Shown here one piece after another: positions 47,809-58,319 of a stretch of 64,000 nucleotides of DNA. This DNA is from Oscillospiraceae bacterium (lineage in GTDB: Bacteria; Bacillota; Clostridia; Oscillospirales; WRJC01). Position 1 is the stretch's first letter. The number at the start of each line of letters is the position of its first letter. Below the pieces are notes generated by a model. That model was not told the origin of the DNA, did no database searches, and saw nothing but the letters and a program-made list of their open reading frames with translations. The translations under genes and the position numbers were made by a program. The stretch is from NCBI GenBank assembly GCA_009783265.1, contig WRHM01000004.1:62001-126000 (forward strand), written 5' to 3'.

Positions 47809-48498
47809 CTGAAGAAAATGCTTATTAGGTGTACAAGGAAAGATGTTGCAAAGCTATTTTTACATTATTATCTAACGAGTTAGGAGTAGCAGTGAAAATA
47901 GTTTTTATATTGAATTTTTCCGCACTTTCGATAACATATTCTCTGAACAGATTATATTTGAACAATAGTCTTTTTATAAAAAGTGATTTATATTCAGCGT
48001 CACTAATGCCTGATAAAATATTTATTACCCATTTTTGTTTAGGCAAACATTCGTGCAGATATTCGTATGTGGGGTTTATAAATATTGCTTGATTTTCAAT
48101 TCCCATTTTAGATATAAATTCAGGTAATAATATTCCGCCCTCAATTATTGCATTGCTACCAACGAATAATTTTGTTATATCATCTAAAGCAATCGAACAC
48201 AATTCTCTCAATCCTGTAATGAAAATATTAAACCACGGTTCATCTGGTATTGCTACTGTTGATTCTACAAAGTTCATATTTATTTCTCTATGGAAATCAG
48301 GTACTTTAGCATTTATACGCAGTCCATAATCTAATGAATGTTCATCTGTATGATATATTGGTATATTACTAATCCTTGAAATTTCACCTGCGAGAGTAGT
48401 TTTCCCTCCCGAAGGACATCCGCCAATCCAATAAAGATTTTCTAAATTAAGGTGTTGCATCGGCTCGACTCTCCTTGCTGATAATATAAATTTCCTGC
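47809..48498 (-). mobile_element. Putative single-gene cassette B, bounded by imperfect terminal inverted repeats, P-loop kinase cargo
   Basis: Left CTGAAGAAAATGCTTATTAGGTGTAC (47809-47834), right TAATATAAATTTCCTGC (48482-48498); ends identical to 16719-17220. Confidence 0.5.
47825..48460 (-). CDS. P-loop NTPase/kinase-like protein (start trimmed to Met27 of the ORF)
   Basis: LYWIGGCPSGGKTTLAGEISRISNIPIYHTDEH. Confidence 0.65.
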   Translation of the reverse strand: MQHLNLENLYWIGGCPSGGKTTLAGEISRISNIPIYHTDEHSLDYGLRINAKVPDFHREINMNFVESTVAIPDEPWFNIFITGLRELCSIALDDITKLFVGSNAIIEGGILLPEFISKMGIENQAIFINPTYEYLHECLPKQKWVINILSGISDAEYKSLFIKRLLFKYNLFREYVIESAEKFNIKTIFTATPNSLDNNVKIALQHLSLYT

Positions 48499-48524
48499 AT
48501 TTAAAATAATAATATAAATAATAT

Positions 48525-50342
48525 CTATTTTTTAACATTTGTGAGTTTATCTATCGAAACGCCGGTATAAAAAGTTTTTATGATCGCGTCGTATTTATAA
48601 CCAGCCTCAGCCATATCCTGCATTCCCCACTGGCTTAATCCAACGCCGTGCCCCCAGCCTCTACCGTCAAATATAAAATCGTTCCCCGTTGCGTACGCTT
48701 TTATTGAATATGCGCCGTTTGCCGTCAATATATTTAAAATTCCGTCACCGGGCGTGGATTTAGTAAGCCCGTTTCCGGTGATTATATAAGTTTTTCCCGA
48801 TTCTATATCCTGCTGTAAAGCTTTTTCACTTGACGGCAGCATAAAACTTTTGAATTTAAACGATTTATATATATCCATGTTCGCGCTGTTTGCGTATCTC
48901 CCGAACGCGCTTCTTATCGTATCTGAGTTTTGAACAGTCACACTATTGCCGTTTTTATCGACAACGCTGACGCTTTTTATATAATTTGACGACGGCGAGC
49001 GTTCATTAATAATTATACTCGCTATATCAGAATTTAGCTTGTCTTTAAATCTCGACGACTGCGGGCTTGCCCCAGTGAGATACTCAAAAAGCTCTCTTGG
49101 CGCAGCCGTATTTGTCCAGAGCGAATTTGCCCGTCCCGGAGTCGCGTATTTTTCAAGCGGCACTTTTACGCTTGTCAGATACGGAAATCTCAGATCTCCG
49201 CCCCATGCGTCGTTATGATTTTCCGTCGCTCCACCGCTCGATGAATGATAAACAGTTTCTATAATTTTATTATTATAAGTAACTACTAAATCTTTTGTAG
49301 CGTCAACTGCGGCGTTTGTAGCGTCGGTCGCTCTTTTAGAGCCGGCGTAAAACTGGCAGTGAGTGTCATTGCATAAAGTAAAGCCGCTTTTTGCGTGCCT
49401 TGCGCCCGAAAACACCGCGTATGTCCGCGCCGCGACAGAAAACGCTTTAAGAGCCTCTTCGTGCCAGTTCGGCGATATTTCATACGGGACGACGCCTTTT
49501 ATATAATCTTCAAGGCTTATTAAATTTATAACTTCGACGCCGCTGTTTTTTATCCTGTAAACAAACGCCCCGGAATATATATTCCCTGCGGGGGAAGCCG
49601 TAAAATCCGTATTTTTCGACGACAGCTCTGAAATCGCCTGCCCGTAGCTTAAACTATTCGAGACTGCGCCGGCGGCCGCGAAATTATTGTCGCCGTCTTC
49701 GTATTGAAACAGTATTTCATCTGTATCCGGATTTATGACTACAACTGTTTTATTTGACTCCGCCGCAACTTTTAACGCGACCGGACTGCTTGACGAGACT
49801 TTGTTTATAAACGCTTTTGCACTGTCAGCAGATGTGAAATCATAACAACGGACGACTATTTTGCCGTTTATATAAGCCGGAAAAAGATTTAAAAACGTAG
49901 TTTTAGAAAGCCCGTTTATAAATTTATACGCCTCGTTAAAATCAGAAAACGTTTTGTCAAATTCTGCGTTGTATTTTCCGACGACTATATTTTTGCCGCT
50001 CGCGTAATATCTCCCGACTGAGTTTTTGGCTAAATTTGCGATATGCGCGACTGATATTTTCGTATTATTTATATAAAAGAAAACGTCGAATTTATCAGAC
50101 GCGCCGTCTTTAACGCTCCCGAAATAAAACCCTTTCGGCGAAGTAGTCTGAAAACTTTCGACAATGCCGTCGTCATAGACCAAGCCTATCCGCATATTCG
50201 GATTAGAAGCGTAATTCCCGCCTTTATCGTCTCCGGAGACTATTATCATTTCGGGATATATAAAAATAATAAAACAAGAAATTAAAACAAGAATAAAAAA
50301 TATAAAAAACGATTTTTTATTCTTTTTATTCAAATATTTCAT
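48525..50342 (-). CDS. SpoIID/LytB domain protein
   Basis: VINLISLEDYIKGVVPYEISPNWHEEALKAFSVAARTYAV; FDGRGWGHGVGLSQWGMQDMAEAGY. Confidence 0.88.
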   Translation of the reverse strand: MKYLNKKNKKSFFIFFILVLISCFIIFIYPEMIIVSGDDKGGNYASNPNMRIGLVYDDGIVESFQTTSPKGFYFGSVKDGASDKFDVFFYINNTKISVAHIANLAKNSVGRYYASGKNIVVGKYNAEFDKTFSDFNEAYKFINGLSKTTFLNLFPAYINGKIVVRCYDFTSADSAKAFINKVSSSSPVALKVAAESNKTVVVINPDTDEILFQYEDGDNNFAAAGAVSNSLSYGQAISELSSKNTDFTASPAGNIYSGAFVYRIKNSGVEVINLISLEDYIKGVVPYEISPNWHEEALKAFSVAARTYAVFSGARHAKSGFTLCNDTHCQFYAGSKRATDATNAAVDATKDLVVTYNNKIIETVYHSSSGGATENHNDAWGGDLRFPYLTSVKVPLEKYATPGRANSLWTNTAAPRELFEYLTGASPQSSRFKDKLNSDIASIIINERSPSSNYIKSVSVVDKNGNSVTVQNSDTIRSAFGRYANSANMDIYKSFKFKSFMLPSSEKALQQDIESGKTYIITGNGLTKSTPGDGILNILTANGAYSIKAYATGNDFIFDGRGWGHGVGLSQWGMQDMAEAGYKYDAIIKTFYTGVSIDKLTNVKK

Positions 50343-50928
50343 AATCCCCTCTTACCATAATATACGCGATAACCGAAGTTATCGAAATACCCCTGCCGTC
50401 AGCCCTCGGGATCAAAAGCGCGTGATTTATGGGCAGGCTTTTCCCGTTAAGCAATTCGTCTCCAGTAGTCAAATCGGCAATGCCCTGCGATTTATAATCT
50501 GATATAACTGTGGCGACTCCTCCGGGACGCAGAATAATTTCAAGCGACCCTGATTTTACGCGCAGTTTCTGCCCTTTTGTCAACTCTAAGACTATATAAG
50601 AACTCGAAGCGGCGTCTGACATAATATATGTATTCTGAATCGTCGGCTCGGTAGTGGCTGGAGCGGGGGTTGAAGCCGAAGTTGAAGTTGAAGCGGCGGG
50701 CTTGAAATCTTTTAATTTATCTGATATAAGCTGCTCTATCTGGGGTTTAAAAACTTTATTTATATAGCTTAACGTCACGATAGGGTCGTCTGCCGAACCT
50801 GCCGCCGCATTTGCAGGCTGATCCGCCCCGGTTACCGACGAACCCAGAAAAACCGATAAGATTAATACCAGACAAAAAGCCAAAGATACAAGAATCAATT
50901 TAAATTTTAAATTATTGTTTCTTAACAT
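50326..50928 (-). CDS. Secreted hypothetical protein in the SpoIID locus
   Basis: Signal peptide; ELTKGQKLRVKSGSLEIILRPGGVATVI; overlaps the 48525-50342 start. Confidence 0.6.
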   Translation of the reverse strand: MLRNNNLKFKLILVSLAFCLVLILSVFLGSSVTGADQPANAAAGSADDPIVTLSYINKVFKPQIEQLISDKLKDFKPAASTSTSASTPAPATTEPTIQNTYIMSDAASSSYIVLELTKGQKLRVKSGSLEIILRPGGVATVISDYKSQGIADLTTGDELLNGKSLPINHALLIPRADGRGISITSVIAYIMVRGDYEIFE

Positions 50929-51008
50929 CAGTTTATTTTATCCTTTCTGTTGTTTTTAACTCTGTGCGATTATTATACATCTTTTTAGCGAAAAAATCAA
51001 GATAATCT

Positions 51009-53609
51009 TTAATTTTCAGTATTATTAGAATTTTGAGAATCTGCCAGTTTTTTATTGAAATACTGATAAATAAACGAAATCGCGAGAAGTAATATACCCA
51101 TCGTAAAATAAGATACTATTTTAAGTTCCGTAGACAAATCAAAAAGATCTAATACAAATAATTTTATTACGGCAAAAAACGATACACTCAACCCGCTTAT
51201 TCTGATAACGCTGTTGCGTTTCGCAAAACCAAAAATTATCCAGCACAAAGCCGTAACGCCGAAAATAAACGTCAGGATCATGCTCGACGCGCTGAGATTA
51301 AGCTGCACGACGAGATTCTGCGATAATAATAACACGAAATATCCCGACAGCAAAAGCGGGTAAAATTTAAGCGGCAAAGCTTTTTTCAAAATCAAAAACT
51401 GCAATAAATCACGCATCCAGAATACGCCGATCAGATTTGTCATGATATACAGCCCCATCACTAAAACTTTGACTATAATTTCTGCGCCGTCCTGTAAAAT
51501 ATTCGCCGAAAATCCGTTGAACGCAAATAAAAATATAACCGAAAAAACGCCTGTAATAACGCTCGCAGTATGCACGCCCGTGCAGTAAATTATGCGTATT
51601 TTCGGCAAAACATACGAGTATAGCAATCCAAAGACTATGCACGTCAAAAAAATTATATCATACGCGACTTTTTCCGGCGATATAATTTCGCGCAAATAAT
51701 CAAACCCCGGATTCATGAAAAGATAAATAAAGAAAATCCATATATTAAGCGCCGCTCCGGATTGAAAAATCTGTACTGACTGATATTTTTGCGGGATTTT
51801 TTTGACTGCCAAAGTTATTGCGGCGACTGTTAATCCAAGCGTTACCAAAAGATACTGCCAGACAAACAGATTATCTCTATAATCAGGCACGTTTATAAAT
51901 AAAAATATTAAAATACACAATGTCCCGACAGCCGAGCCGGATATAACAAATCTCCTGCGGTTTTTTATTATCCCGTATAAAAATAATCCCGTTCCCTCAA
52001 TAAGCCAGCCGCTCGAAAACCAGATCCTGTCAAACCAGAATAAAACAATAAGAGCCGAAAAAGTCACGCTCGTGATAAAAAACAAAGCTCGCAGCGAACC
52101 TGTGTCTTTCTCTGGGACGGATTTATGCGCGCCCCTCTCTGATATTAATGCCATGCAGATGCAAGTCAACGTGAAGAATACAGCGACAAGCGCATTATAT
52201 TTTTCAAAATACAGCGCGTCATTTTTATTAAAGAAAAACGTGCTGACAGCGTACATGCCAATTAAAAACCTGAAAAATATATTGCATGAAAGCAAAATTA
52301 TATCGGCGGGCTTTATTTTTGTTTTAGTGAATAACGCGCCGAATACGGGTATAATTAAATAAGCGATATACGCGGCTGCGACAGACGATATAACCGCGAT
52401 TCTTGTCATGTTCCAGTTTACATAATATTCCTGTATGCCTACAAGAATCACTAATATAATATCAGCCGCAAGCCCCGCGAATAATCCGATAAAACGCGCC
52501 ACGCGCCAGTTTTTGCGGGTCGCGAGAGCAAGTGAAAACAAATTCAAAATCGTGAAATATATAATCCCCCAGATGATAGAATCCGCGTTGAGCGCAAGCA
52601 CAGGCAGATAGCCGCCGATCAGCGCAAAAATAGATATAGTCTGCGAATTATGCCTGACAGCCAGAACAAAACTGATAACAGATACCCCAGCGCAAATTCC
52701 CAGAGCCGCCTGCATAGATAAAACTTCAAGAGTCAGATAACCCAGAGCCGTCGCGAGAAATAAAATCCCTGATCCTCCGGCAGTTATAGCGAGCGAAAAT
52801 ATCCCGCGCCATTTTTTGTTTAAAATCTCCCCGGCAACCAAAAAAATCAAGCCTATCGCGAAAATTGCCGCGCATTGCGCCGCATTGCTCATCTGGAGAT
52901 AAACATATCTGCCAAATGTAAACACGCCGATAATTATAAGCAATATTCCCAGACTGCTTATAAGCCTCAGCCCGAAAAACGATTCCCAGTTGAAAAAATT
53001 CCTGACAGCGCGTAAAGCGTTATTCTCGATTTCAGCGGCCTGCATATTTTCAATAGCTTTATTTTTATCCGCAAGCAGTTCGTTCCATGCATAATTTATG
53101 CGTTTTTGCGCCGCGTCAGTATAAATTTTCACTTTATTTTCGAGATTGTTTATTTCAGACTGCAATTCTATCCGGTCGTTATTATCAAGGATTTGCAGCT
53201 CTGATGAAATATGTTCAAGTTTTTGGCTTAACTGCGCTTTTAAATAATTTATACGCATTGTCTCGTTTTCTAACCGGACAGAAAAATAATTCTGTATCTG
53301 CCTGTCGCTTGTTTTAAACAAAGCCGCCCGTTTTTGATTTAATTCGTCTCTGAAGTTTTTTTCAAGAATATCATAATCGTTTTTTAAATCAAATAAGCTT
53401 TTTTCGGCATTCTGAAATTTTTCTGTCAGCGATTTTACTGACCCGCGCAGATTTTCGTTTTCTTTAGATAAATCCTGCGCCTCAAAATCAGAAAAAGCCT
53501 TATCGACAAGAATACTGCTGTCATAAAGTTGATTGAGCGCAGTTTTTAATTTTATAACCGGCGAATTTTGCGTGTTATAATTATTTTCGCTATTGTCTAT
53601 GTCATTCAT
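51009..53609 (-). CDS. DUF2339-like polytopic membrane protein
   Basis: Coiled-coil N-term then many TM helices; 866 aa. Confidence 0.7.
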   Translation of the reverse strand: MNDIDNSENNYNTQNSPVIKLKTALNQLYDSSILVDKAFSDFEAQDLSKENENLRGSVKSLTEKFQNAEKSLFDLKNDYDILEKNFRDELNQKRAALFKTSDRQIQNYFSVRLENETMRINYLKAQLSQKLEHISSELQILDNNDRIELQSEINNLENKVKIYTDAAQKRINYAWNELLADKNKAIENMQAAEIENNALRAVRNFFNWESFFGLRLISSLGILLIIIGVFTFGRYVYLQMSNAAQCAAIFAIGLIFLVAGEILNKKWRGIFSLAITAGGSGILFLATALGYLTLEVLSMQAALGICAGVSVISFVLAVRHNSQTISIFALIGGYLPVLALNADSIIWGIIYFTILNLFSLALATRKNWRVARFIGLFAGLAADIILVILVGIQEYYVNWNMTRIAVISSVAAAYIAYLIIPVFGALFTKTKIKPADIILLSCNIFFRFLIGMYAVSTFFFNKNDALYFEKYNALVAVFFTLTCICMALISERGAHKSVPEKDTGSLRALFFITSVTFSALIVLFWFDRIWFSSGWLIEGTGLFLYGIIKNRRRFVISGSAVGTLCILIFLFINVPDYRDNLFVWQYLLVTLGLTVAAITLAVKKIPQKYQSVQIFQSGAALNIWIFFIYLFMNPGFDYLREIISPEKVAYDIIFLTCIVFGLLYSYVLPKIRIIYCTGVHTASVITGVFSVIFLFAFNGFSANILQDGAEIIVKVLVMGLYIMTNLIGVFWMRDLLQFLILKKALPLKFYPLLLSGYFVLLLSQNLVVQLNLSASSMILTFIFGVTALCWIIFGFAKRNSVIRISGLSVSFFAVIKLFVLDLFDLSTELKIVSYFTMGILLLAISFIYQYFNKKLADSQNSNNTEN

Positions 53610-53626
53610 GCTATTATTTTACCTCT

Positions 53627-54184
53627 TTATTTTATACGACTCTCCGATAATATTCCCAGTTTGCGCAGGACAACCGAGAGCCGTTTGTAAATCAATATCG
53701 TTATAGCCGCGTTATATATGCCCTTCAGCAGATTAAACGGCAGGAATACGGGTATAAGCATACCGGCGACAAATTCGCGCGGCACTCCCATATACATCGG
53801 CGTGATAAGATAATTCCACAGTATCATAACTGCAATCATAAGCAAAACCCCGGAGATAATCCCGATAACTGCCCCTGATATCGTCCTGCGCTTTTTGTAA
53901 ATCAAAGCCGCCGTAAAAGCAAACGAACAGGTCGCCAGAATATTCATGAGCAAGCCCACAGGCCCCGTGCCGCTTAACGGCATTTCCAAAAGAGAAACTA
54001 CCAGAGACATCGGAATAACCGCTAACGGGCCGTAAAGAAATCCGCCGATTATTATAAAAACGTCTTTAGGGTCATAAGTTAAAAACGAAGCAGCGGGAAA
54101 AGGCACGCGGACTACTAACATAGCAACATAAGCCAGCGCGGTCAATATCGCGAGTATAATAATATTTTTGATTTTGGAATTCAT
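53627..54184 (-). CDS. ECF transporter S component (riboflavin RibU-like)
   Basis: FLTYDPKDVFIIIGGFLYGPLAVIPMSLVVSLLEM; start set at MNSKIKN with GGAGGG SD; downstream of FMN riboswitch. Confidence 0.85.
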   Translation of the reverse strand: MNSKIKNIIILAILTALAYVAMLVVRVPFPAASFLTYDPKDVFIIIGGFLYGPLAVIPMSLVVSLLEMPLSGTGPVGLLMNILATCSFAFTAALIYKKRRTISGAVIGIISGVLLMIAVMILWNYLITPMYMGVPREFVAGMLIPVFLPFNLLKGIYNAAITILIYKRLSVVLRKLGILSESRIK

Positions 54185-54202
54185 AATAATTCCCTCCTGT
54201 AA

Positions 54203-54245
54203 ATAAAAAAATATAAACACCTGAAAATTTATGCCTCTCAGGTGT
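54203..54245 (-). terminator. Terminator (expression platform) of the FMN riboswitch
   Basis: ACACCTGA...TCAGGTGT followed by T-rich tract on minus strand. Confidence 0.7.
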
Positions 54246-54289
54246 GAATTTTATCACAAGCGGAAATTATTTATAATAATATTGCCGCA

Positions 54290-54422
54290 TCTTCTATCAT
54301 CCAGACTTCGGACGCGCACTGCGCGCCCATTAACTGTCGGTACCGGAATTACACCGGTTCTGCGCCGTTAAACGCTCGCGGACTTTTACCGCCGGTCGGG
54401 AATTTCACCCTGCCCCGAAGAC
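54290..54422 (-). ncRNA. FMN riboswitch (RFN element)
   Basis: Minus strand CTTCGGGGCAGGGTGAAATTCCCGACCGGCGGTAAAAGTCCGCGAGC...ACCGGTGTAATTCCGGTACCGACAGT...GTCTGGATGATAGAAG. Confidence 0.95.
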
Positions 54423-54678
54423 ATCGTATTCAGATTTAATTATATTATATCACATTTATATTTTTACGTCAACTGCCATAGCATGATTTTTAAGCCGAAC
54501 CCATAAAAAATTTTATATATATTAATCAATAATTAACCGATAACCTCTTATAATTCTGTTTCATATAATAATAATAGCCCGCTAAAAATAATAAAATAAA
54601 ACAAAACAAAACAAAACGAATGTATGGGCGGGTCTTTCTCTGTACCCGCCCGCAGAAATAGGAGGAAATATATTAAAA

Positions 54679-55608
54679 ATGAACAACAATATAAAAATAG
54701 GCGTAATAGGCGGGGATTTAAGACAGCTTGTGGCTGCTGACGAACTCGCTTCCGACGGATATGAAGTCGCAGTCTACGGTTTTGACGAATATACGGGTTC
54801 ATTCGGAATGACTACGCGCTGCCTGAGCGTTGAGGATACTATAAGAAAAACGGATTTTATCATTTTTCCCCTGCCGTACAGCATAGATAAAATTCATTTA
54901 AATACGCCGTTGTCACAGTGTGAAATACACTTAAAAGATATTTTCGAAGCGATAGATAAAAATCAAATTATTTTAGGCGGAAAATTTGATTCTACGGCTG
55001 AAAATTTTGCTTCAGAAAAAAATCTGAACCTGATAGATTATTATAAGCGTGAAGATTTGGAAATCCTGAACGCTTTGCCCACCGCCGAAGGGGCTATAAA
55101 TATTGCAATGCAGGAACTTGCCACAACACTGTCAGGCAGTAAAGTTCTTGTTATGGGTTATGGCAGGATAGGAAAAATCCTCGCGCATAAATTATACGGA
55201 TTACATACAGCCGTGTATGTCAGCGCCCGGAAATATGAAGATTTCGCATGGATTGAGGCATTCGGATATAAAAGCGTAAAATATGACGATATAAACGGAT
55301 ATTTAGGCGATTTTGACGTTATATTTAATACTGTGCCTTATTTAATGCTTAACGGAAGCCGTTTGAAAATGATTAAGTCTGACGCGGTTATAATAGATTT
55401 GGCGTCAAATCCCGGAGGGGTGGATTTTAACGCGGCAAAAAATCTTGGTAAAAACGTTATATGGGCGTTGTCCCTTCCCGGCAAATACGCGCCGGCAACA
55501 GCAGGAAAAATTCTCGCCAAAATTATAAAAATAACCATAAACGATATAAACACAAACGATATAAATAAAAAACAGGATTTATTTTCTGACTCTGAAAGGA
55601 GCGTGTAA
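54679..55608 (+). CDS. dpaA: Dipicolinate synthase subunit A
   Basis: IGVIGGDLRQLVAADELASDGYEVAVYGFDEY; KVLVMGYGRIGKILAHKL; precedes dpaB fragment. Confidence 0.9.
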   Translation: MNNNIKIGVIGGDLRQLVAADELASDGYEVAVYGFDEYTGSFGMTTRCLSVEDTIRKTDFIIFPLPYSIDKIHLNTPLSQCEIHLKDIFEAIDKNQIILGGKFDSTAENFASEKNLNLIDYYKREDLEILNALPTAEGAINIAMQELATTLSGSKVLVMGYGRIGKILAHKLYGLHTAVYVSARKYEDFAWIEAFGYKSVKYDDINGYLGDFDVIFNTVPYLMLNGSRLKMIKSDAVIIDLASNPGGVDFNAAKNLGKNVIWALSLPGKYAPATAGKILAKIIKITINDINTNDINKKQDLFSDSERSV

Positions 55609-55615
55609 TTATATT

Positions 55616-55669
55616 ATGGTGGGATATGCTATATGCGGCTCTTTCTGCACGCATATAGTAACAAGATAA
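55616..55669 (+). pseudogene. dpaB: Interrupted 5' fragment of dpaB (dipicolinate synthase subunit B)
   Basis: MVGYAICGSFCT then HIVTR-stop; dpaB-type N-term; continues at 63476. Confidence 0.85.
55641..55653 (+). repeat. Left copy of 13-bp att core direct repeat CTTTCTGCACGCA
   Basis: Identical to 63476-63488. Confidence 0.9.
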
Positions 55670-55730
55670 CAATAATATAAATAAATGTTACGGCGGGAAT
55701 AAAATTCCGCCATAAGCTATATTTTTCTAT

Positions 55731-56246
55731 TTAAAGTTTTGGAATCATTGAGTTCATATCTGGCGAATTTGTAGATACATTCCACACGACTATCCGCATT
55801 TTTTTGATATTTTTGTTATCCCCGAAGTCTAATAAATCTTCTCGCTTAAATACATTCAGTATTTTATTTAAGCTCCCTAAATCAGCGGAAGTCATAAGAA
55901 ATGCTTCTTGTGGATCAATAAGTTTACAATATGCCCATAATTGCCCCAAATCTTTTAAAGTAAGGCTCGTTTTTTTAGCTTCAATGAAAAACAAACTGAT
56001 GGCATTTTTATTTTTAACAACGCCTAAAACATCAATTTGTATATCAATGCCTGTAGCCATGTCATTAAAAATCCCCAAATTATTCAAAACTCTATCAAGC
56101 CGTTCATTATGAGAATCAATGGTGATTATTTCGGCGTTTTTATGTTTACTCTCTAAATATTCTTGAAGCCATAACCGCATAGGCTCATACAATTCAAATT
56201 CACTTTTTACATTTGTTTTATTCACCATACCCAAGTTCCTTTGCAA
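55731..56246 (-). CDS. PD-(D/E)XK nuclease-like protein (restriction-associated)
   Basis: GIDIQIDVLGVVKNKNAISLFFIEAKKTSLTLKDLGQLWAYCKLI. Confidence 0.55.
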   Translation of the reverse strand: MQRNLGMVNKTNVKSEFELYEPMRLWLQEYLESKHKNAEIITIDSHNERLDRVLNNLGIFNDMATGIDIQIDVLGVVKNKNAISLFFIEAKKTSLTLKDLGQLWAYCKLIDPQEAFLMTSADLGSLNKILNVFKREDLLDFGDNKNIKKMRIVVWNVSTNSPDMNSMIPKL

Positions 56247-57135
56247 TTTCTTTCCATGAATTAAAATGCTTTCCTCTTATTTGATCAGGAATAAAGTCAT
56301 CACTTTCGCTTGGATGCGAAAGTTTATTTTTGTTGATTTCTTTCATCTCCCAGTAAAAAAGATGCGTTTTATTTTCCGCTGTAACCCCATTTGTTTTCAA
56401 TCCCTGTATGAGTTCAGCGGCGAACATTTCTAATGACTGCTGTTTATGCAATACACCAAAGCCTATAGGCGAAAATTCACTCGCCCAGATTTTGATTTGA
56501 TGTTCTTTCTTCCAAAAGTTATGCTTTCCCTCGTCATACTTTTTTAGTTTAGGGTCGCGCATATTCGGATGCGCCCAATCTATACTTTGAACAGGTACAT
56601 CTAAATCTTTCAATAAATTGGATATATCCACCACAAGTTCCCAATTATAAGGGATTTCTAAATAAACTCTGTGCATATATCTATCGAAAAAATAATTGCT
56701 TCTACGGATATAACCTGTGACATCGGCAAAACCTTTTAAAAATTGCCGCTTTTCGTCTTTTGTAAAATTAAATATTTTTTCATGTAATTTCACATTATTA
56801 TGCGATGTCGCCATACCAATATATTGAAGTATTTCTCTTGTTAAATAATCAGAATTAGGTTTACTAAAAGACAGAACGGTAGCAGATTTATTCTGTATAA
56901 AAGTCATTCCTGCGCCGACAAGAGGTTCGGTGATATTTTTTATATCGGCAATACTGGCTTTAACATATAGTTTAATATCATGATGTTCTTCCGTTGCTAA
57001 TTTTTTATGCGGTATTTCGATTGAAAAAATCGTTTCAGAAACACCACGCTTTATTTCGCCGTTACCACATATCATTCCAAGTAAATAAGCCATTTCACTA
57101 TTCATAATCATACCTCTACAATTAATTATTTCCAA
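56218..57135 (-). CDS. LAGLIDADG-type endonuclease-like protein
   Basis: Two LAGLIDADG-like motifs: AYLLGMICGNGEIKRG and FLKGFADVTGYIRRS. Confidence 0.6.
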   Translation of the reverse strand: MEIINCRGMIMNSEMAYLLGMICGNGEIKRGVSETIFSIEIPHKKLATEEHHDIKLYVKASIADIKNITEPLVGAGMTFIQNKSATVLSFSKPNSDYLTREILQYIGMATSHNNVKLHEKIFNFTKDEKRQFLKGFADVTGYIRRSNYFFDRYMHRVYLEIPYNWELVVDISNLLKDLDVPVQSIDWAHPNMRDPKLKKYDEGKHNFWKKEHQIKIWASEFSPIGFGVLHKQQSLEMFAAELIQGLKTNGVTAENKTHLFYWEMKEINKNKLSHPSESDDFIPDQIRGKHFNSWKEIAKELGYGE

Positions 57136-57457
57136 CCTTAAAACCAGCGTATGTCATTATTGCCTTAATTGTATCAGAGCCGCCAATGCGGTTTTTTGTT
57201 CCGCGCTCTTTTAATTCTGTTTCTAAGAACGGCGGTATGCCAAATATATTCTTAACATAAATACGATATTCTTCTCCGAATTTCATATCATAACCACCGA
57301 TAGTAGTCCCTTCTTCAATAGGATAATTTCCGGGTATAGTTGATTTGTTACGTACTGGCGTTTCCAAATCTATTTTGCAGTTATTTGTAAGAAAACTCAC
57401 GATATTATTTTTTTCTTTGGTTGATAAAGCAACCCAATCATTAAATTTAAGTGCCAT
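57122..57457 (-). CDS. Hypothetical protein of the methyltransferase cluster
   Basis: 111 aa ORF overlapping the LAGLIDADG ORF. Confidence 0.5.
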   Translation of the reverse strand: MALKFNDWVALSTKEKNNIVSFLTNNCKIDLETPVRNKSTIPGNYPIEEGTTIGGYDMKFGEEYRIYVKNIFGIPPFLETELKERGTKNRIGGSDTIKAIMTYAGFKVGNN

Positions 57458-57476
57458 TACATTCTCCTTCTAAAAA

Positions 57477-58319
57477 TTATTGGTTTATAAAAATTAACAG
57501 GTATTCATGTACCTTATTGATCCTATATTTATACGGATACCCAAGAGGACGCATATTATTATATTCTTGCTGCCTATCCCATATTATTAAATCGTCATAA
57601 ACATAACCTATCCTCTGCATTTCGCTCGCTAAATCGCTATGCAATGGATAAAATTGGTGTTTTTTCCGTAAATCCATCACGTTAATTATACAGTATGCTC
57701 TCGGTTTTAATGCTTTTTGGATTTTTAAAAAAAGTTGTCCTAATGACGCTATAAAATCATTATAGTTAGAGATATTGCCTAAATCGTTATCTTTATCGGA
57801 GTAATTAACAGTTTCTTTTTTGTCGGCACTTCTTTTCATATTTAAAATATCCCAGTACGGCGGCGAAGTAATACAAATATCAAAATGATTTTTGGGGAGT
57901 TTTTCGATTTCTTCAAAACTATCCCCGTTAATTACTTGAATATTATTGCTATTACCAATACGTTTTCTTGAAAGTTCGCAAAATTCTTCCGATAAATCTA
58001 TACCGACACCGTTATAACCGAGATTATGCGCGGCAACCATACTTGAACCTATTCCATTGAATGGGTCCAATACTCTGCCACCGCCTTTTGAAAATGTTTT
58101 TATCAATTTTTCGCATAATGAAACAGGGTATGAAGCAGGGTGTTTCAAGTCTTTTTCTTCTTTTGTTTTAGATAGTTCACGCCAAATGCTGAACGAATTT
58201 TGTAGCCATTCTTTGCCTGATAAATCATTGCATTTTTTATCATCATTTACCATTATTCCACCTCTTGGATTGGATATTCCGCATTTCGGAATCAATATAT
58301 TCCGATTCGTTTTTATCAA
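57477..58319 (-). CDS. DNA methyltransferase, beta class (TSPPYW); true start likely downstream of ORF start
   Basis: GGRVLDPFNGIGSSMVAAHNLGYNGVGIDLS; FDICITSPPYWDIL. Confidence 0.87.
   Translation of the reverse strand: MIKTNRNILIPKCGISNPRGGIMVNDDKKCNDLSGKEWLQNSFSIWRELSKTKEEKDLKHPASYPVSLCEKLIKTFSKGGGRVLDPFNGIGSSMVAAHNLGYNGVGIDLSEEFCELSRKRIGNSNNIQVINGDSFEEIEKLPKNHFDICITSPPYWDILNMKRSADKKETVNYSDKDNDLGNISNYNDFIASLGQLFLKIQKALKPRAYCIINVMDLRKKHQFYPLHSDLASEMQRIGYVYDDLIIWDRQQEYNNMRPLGYPYKYRINKVHEYLLIFINQ

Noticed and set aside
54290-54422. Unusual structured leader upstream of the membrane protein
   Set aside because: It is a standard FMN riboswitch; known class, not novel.
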